Of a DNA stretch of 8,683 bases, positions 6,825 to 8,683 are shown one piece after another. Source of the stretch: JAICWY01 sp964531205 (GTDB taxonomy: Bacteria > Vulcanimicrobiota > Vulcanimicrobiia > Vulcanimicrobiales > Vulcanimicrobiaceae). The DNA is taken from positions 1-8,683 of the forward strand of contig CAZHGH010000115.1 in the NCBI GenBank assembly GCA_964531205.1, read 5' to 3'. Each line of letters begins with the position of its first letter. Positions within the stretch are counted from its first letter, which is position 1. Below the pieces are notes generated by a model. It saw nothing but the letters and a program-made list of their open reading frames with translations. It was not told the DNA's origin and searched no databases. A program made the position numbers and the translations under genes.

Positions 6825-7285
6825 CGCGCGAAATTGCCGGCACGTCGGTATCATTCGAGCTGGAAGCGACGCGAGATATTTACGCGCGTATTGCATACGG
6901 CGGAGCGGAAACTTGCAATTGTCAGCCGTGCCGCAATTACCGGCTCGTGCGCGATGAGGCGTATCCGCCGGAGTTTCGCACGCTGCTCGAAGAGCTCGGC
7001 ATCGATTACCGCAAGGAGCTCGAGGTATACTTCGGAGTTCCGCTTCCCGGCGGAAAGTATCTGTACGAGGGGTGGTTTTGCTTTGCCGGCAAGGCCTATG
7101 GACGCATTATAAACGCGATGCCCGCGGGAACTGCGTTTAAGTATCGCATCGACGAGAGCGCTCCGTCGCCGCAACGCGAATTCCACGGTCACAGCGTTCT
7201 GCATCTGGCATTTCAAACTACCGTGCCGTGGCGTTTATCAGAACCGTGGACGCTGGGGGACCCGCCCCCGACTCCGATTGGTTAA
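6821..7285 (+). CDS. Uncharacterised protein with CNCxxCRNY motif
   Basis: Protein of 154 residues. I do not recognise a named family, although the pattern of a short Cys cluster followed by RNY and a 'xxLLEELGIDYRKELEVY' block resembles conserved hypothetical proteins seen in several bacterial phyla. Seen: an N-terminal strand region (residues 4-27), Cys32, Cys34 and Cys37 in CNCQPCRNY, a charged helix (50-70), then an aromatic, strand-rich second half (LYEGWFCFAG 81-90, Cys87) and a Pro-rich C-terminus. There is no signal peptide or membrane segment. Three or four cysteines could bind a metal, but this is inference. The ATG at 6821 overlaps the TGA of the degenerate HIT gene (ATGA), with GAGG at 6810-6813 as ribosome binding site, so the two are co-translated and probably function together. 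Its TAA shares a TTAA palindrome with the convergent DUF5654 gene. Confidence 0.75.
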   Translation: MTREIAGTSVSFELEATRDIYARIAYGGAETCNCQPCRNYRLVRDEAYPPEFRTLLEELGIDYRKELEVYFGVPLPGGKYLYEGWFCFAGKAYGRIINAMPAGTAFKYRIDESAPSPQREFHGHSVLHLAFQTTVPWRLSEPWTLGDPPPTPIG

Positions 7286-7524
7286 ATGCCCGTTCTAGGC
7301 CCCGTGTCTTTCTCGGCAATCTTTGCGAGCATCTGAATGACGATCGTTGCGATAATGGTGATGATCACCGCATAACCGAGTTCGGCCCAAATGCCGGTGC
7401 CCGGTTTCAGAAAGAGCGCGATGAGGTCGGTGATAAATTTGTTCCATGCCAAGGCGGCGATGAGGCCGAAGGCGGCAGTGGCCAGGGCAATCATCGTGCC
7501 GAGATATGTCGGCTTGACTTCCAT
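7282..7524 (-). CDS. DUF5654-like small two-helix membrane protein
   Basis: Protein of 80 residues with two hydrophobic helices: TMIALATAAFGLIAALAW (10-27) and GYAVIITIIATIVIQML (50-66), joined by an amphipathic stretch, with a charged C-terminus (EKDTGPRTGI). The AAFGL-AALAWN pattern in helix 1 and the YAxxxTIIAT pattern in helix 2 match my recollection of the DUF5654 family, whose function is unknown. The ATG at 7524 is chosen over the 230-residue frame from 7974 because AAGGAG stands five bases upstream and because the longer frame would lie antisense to most of the nitrile-hydratase beta genes. It is divergent from that operon, with 90 bases between starts, and converges on the CNCxxCRNY gene. 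Confidence 0.8.
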   Translation of the reverse strand: MEVKPTYLGTMIALATAAFGLIAALAWNKFITDLIALFLKPGTGIWAELGYAVIITIIATIVIQMLAKIAEKDTGPRTGI

Positions 7525-7529
7525 GGTGT

Positions 7530-7535
7530 CTCCTT
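7530..7535 (-). promoter_or_regulatory. Ribosome binding site of the DUF5654-like gene
   Basis: Reads AAGGAG on the minus strand, five bases before the ATG at 7524. It fixes the short start of this gene. Confidence 0.65.
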
Positions 7536-7614
7536 GTCGAGAAAGCGGCCTGCCAGCGCGCTTCTTCACGAGCGCCAAGCAGCCTTTCAGGTGCCTTCGC
7601 CGAAGCGTGTTTAG

Positions 7615-7887
7615 ATGAAACGCCCACACGATGTCGGCGCATCGACCTCGTTCGGCAGCATCGATACGCACAGCGATGAAGCGCCCTTTCACCACGAGTG
7701 GGAGGCGCGAGTCTTCGCCGTCAACCGTACGCTGCTGGCACGCGGCGTCTATACGTTGGATGAATTCCGGTACGCAATCGAACGAATGGAACCGGACGCA
7801 TATCATTCCGCCTCTTATTACGAGCGTTGGCTGCATGCGATAGAGACACTTCTTGCAGAGAAGGGCGTGGCCGCAGATGAGCTTTGA
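7615..7887 (+). CDS. nthB: Nitrile hydratase beta subunit, N-terminal domain as a separate protein
   Basis: Protein of 90 residues equal to the N-terminal half of a nitrile hydratase beta subunit. Seen: HDVGASTSFGSI (5-16), the variant of the HDxGGxxGfGxV start motif; DEAPFHHEWEARVFAV (21-36); DEFRYAIERMEP (49-60); SYYERWLHAIETLLAEKGV (about 67-85). Arg57 in AIERM falls where family beta subunits carry a conserved Arg that contacts the oxidised active-site cysteines of the alpha subunit. The start is fixed by an in-frame TAG immediately before the ATG. No good Shine-Dalgarno is seen. The TGA lies inside the start of the next gene (11-base overlap), and that gene encodes the missing C-terminal half. 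It could also be read as a 'nitrile hydratase accessory protein' (P14K/NthE-like, homologous to beta-N), but the adjacent beta-C and alpha genes argue for a structural subunit. Confidence 0.87.
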   Translation: MKRPHDVGASTSFGSIDTHSDEAPFHHEWEARVFAVNRTLLARGVYTLDEFRYAIERMEPDAYHSASYYERWLHAIETLLAEKGVAADEL

Positions 7888-8128
7888 GATTGGCGAGCGG
7901 ATCCGCACATGTGCGCAAAATCCCAACGGACATACGCGATTGCCAAAATACTTGGAAAGACGCGAGGGGCGCATCGTGCAGAAGGTTGGCGTTTTCCCGT
8001 TTTCAGACGCTCGCGCGACAGATCCGTCCTCAACTCGGAATGAAACGCTCTACACGGTTGAATTCGAACACGGCGCGTGTCGCGTGCGCGCCGATCTCTT
8101 CGAACCGTATCTGGAGAAGACGGCATGA
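7877..8128 (+). CDS. nthB: Nitrile hydratase beta subunit, C-terminal SH3-like domain as a separate protein
   Basis: Protein of 83 residues equal to the C-terminal, SH3-like barrel half of a nitrile hydratase beta subunit. Seen: FEIGERIRT (3-11), NPNGHTRLPKYLERREGRIV (15-34), GVFPFSDA (38-45), LYTVEFEHG (58-66), RADLFEPYLE (71-80). Arg21 in GHTRLP is the likely second conserved Arg that contacts the modified cysteines in the alpha subunit. The usual ELWG motif before the DLWEPYL end is not recognisable; EHGACRVRADLFEPYLE stands in its place. The ATG at 7877 overlaps the end of the beta-N gene by 11 bases in another frame; the in-frame ATG at 7853 would lengthen that overlap without family support. 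The TGA overlaps the alpha start as ATGA. The three genes thus form one tightly coupled unit. Confidence 0.87.
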   Translation: MSFEIGERIRTCAQNPNGHTRLPKYLERREGRIVQKVGVFPFSDARATDPSSTRNETLYTVEFEHGACRVRADLFEPYLEKTA

Positions 8129-8683
8129 AGACGCACGTACACGATCACGAACATAGCGCCGCCGTTTCACAACGCGTAAAAAGGCTTATCAAGCATCTTG
8201 AGGACGCGGGAATTACAACCGAAGAGCGGCTGGACTCTCTCGTTGAGGAGTTTCTCGCACATTCGCGCCCTGAGAACGGGTATCGCATCGTGGCGCGCGC
8301 CTGGCTCGATCCCGAATTTAAGGCGCGATTACTCGCCGATGCGAATGCAGCCGTTGCCGAGCTCGGGGTGGACCTTTCGCATTGGGCGCCCGTAAAACTG
8401 CGCGTCGTGGAAAACACGCCGCAAACGCACAACCTCATCGTCTGCACGCTCTGCTCGTGCTATCCGATCGCGCTCCTGGGACCTTCGCCGTCGTGGTACA
8501 AGAGCGAAGCATATCGCGCAGCTGCCGTGCGCGATCCACGCGCCGTTCTCGCAGAGTTTGGCGTAACGCTACCGGAAGACGTGCAAATAACAGTCTGGGA
8601 TAGCACGTCGGAGGTACGCTACATGGTGTTACCGCTGCGGCCGGCCGGGACGGAAACTTTAAACGAGGCGCAACTTGCCGCAC
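8125..8683 (+). CDS. nthA: Nitrile hydratase alpha subunit, cobalt type (cut by window end)
   Basis: The first 186 residues of the metal-binding subunit; probably only some 10-20 residues are missing. It should hydrate nitriles to amides or carry out a related hydrolysis at a non-corrin metal centre in the cytoplasm. The active-site motif VCTLCSCYP has ligands Cys107, Cys110, Ser111 and Cys112; Thr at the second position of CTLCSC is the cobalt-type form (Ser in iron-type). Also seen: ENGYRIVARAWLDP (52-65), VVENTPQTHNL, WYKSEAYR, VRDPRAVLAEFGV and VWDSTSEVRYMVLPLRPAGT, all typical of alpha subunits. The N-terminus is His-rich (MKTHVHDHEH). Ile follows CSCYP where many family members have Trp, and LGPSPSWYK replaces LGLPPxWYK. 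The ribosome binding site GGAG is at 8113-8116, eight bases upstream. Order beta-N, beta-C, alpha matches thiocyanate hydrolase scnB-scnA-scnC, so that activity is the alternative. Confidence 0.92.
   Translation, partial: MKTHVHDHEHSAAVSQRVKRLIKHLEDAGITTEERLDSLVEEFLAHSRPENGYRIVARAWLDPEFKARLLADANAAVAELGVDLSHWAPVKLRVVENTPQTHNLIVCTLCSCYPIALLGPSPSWYKSEAYRAAAVRDPRAVLAEFGVTLPEDVQITVWDSTSEVRYMVLPLRPAGTETLNEAQLAA

Noticed and set aside
7595..7605. Inverted repeat CTTCGCCGAAG before the split-beta operon, as operator or terminator
   Set aside because: Stem of five bases with a one-base loop and no T run; too short to distinguish from chance.
7282..7974. 230-codon minus-strand frame as one large protein
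   Set aside because: Only the last 80 codons, preceded by AAGGAG, have coding character; the rest is antisense to the nitrile-hydratase beta genes.

Overview
The window (8,683 bases, moderately high GC, gene-dense, bacterial) carries ten complete protein genes and two that run off the ends. No rRNA, tRNA, CRISPR array or insertion sequence is visible, and there is no gene-free stretch over 300 bases. The short genes, frequent ATGA/GTGA overlaps and the PAS-GAF-PP2C-HATPase regulator would suit an uncultivated soil-type lineage such as Eremiobacterota (WPS-2) or an actinobacterium-like group. That placement is a low-confidence inference from style, because no taxonomic marker is present.

Layout, left to right. 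(1) Minus strand, 1-1866: an SRPBCC/START-fold protein is followed by a glutaryl-CoA-dehydrogenase-type flavoenzyme, then by the first 56 residues of a secreted protein cut by the left edge. (2) Plus strand, 1929-4844: one large signalling protein, PAS-PAS-GAF-GAF-PP2C(SpoIIE/RsbU)-HATPase(RsbW), divergent from the SRPBCC gene. (3) Minus strand, 4818-6339: a translationally coupled operon of a HIT-family protein and two half-size chromate (CHR) transporter subunits. Its last gene overlaps the end of the regulator tail to tail. (4) Plus strand, 6414-7285: a second HIT-like protein, paralogous to the first but lacking all three histidines of the HIT motif. It is coupled by an ATGA overlap to a small unrecognised protein with a CNCxxCRNY motif. 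(5) Minus strand, 7282-7524: a DUF5654-like two-helix membrane protein sharing a palindromic TTAA stop with the previous gene. (6) Plus strand, 7615 to the right edge: a three-gene nitrile-hydratase-type operon in which the beta subunit is naturally split into an N-domain gene and a C-domain gene, followed by a cobalt-type alpha subunit cut by the right edge.

The most interesting points are the head-to-head HIT / 'dead' HIT pair with the coupled cysteine-motif protein, and the split-beta metallo-hydratase operon. The latter has the order known for thiocyanate hydrolase (scnB-scnA-scnC) but an alpha subunit that reads like a nitrile hydratase.
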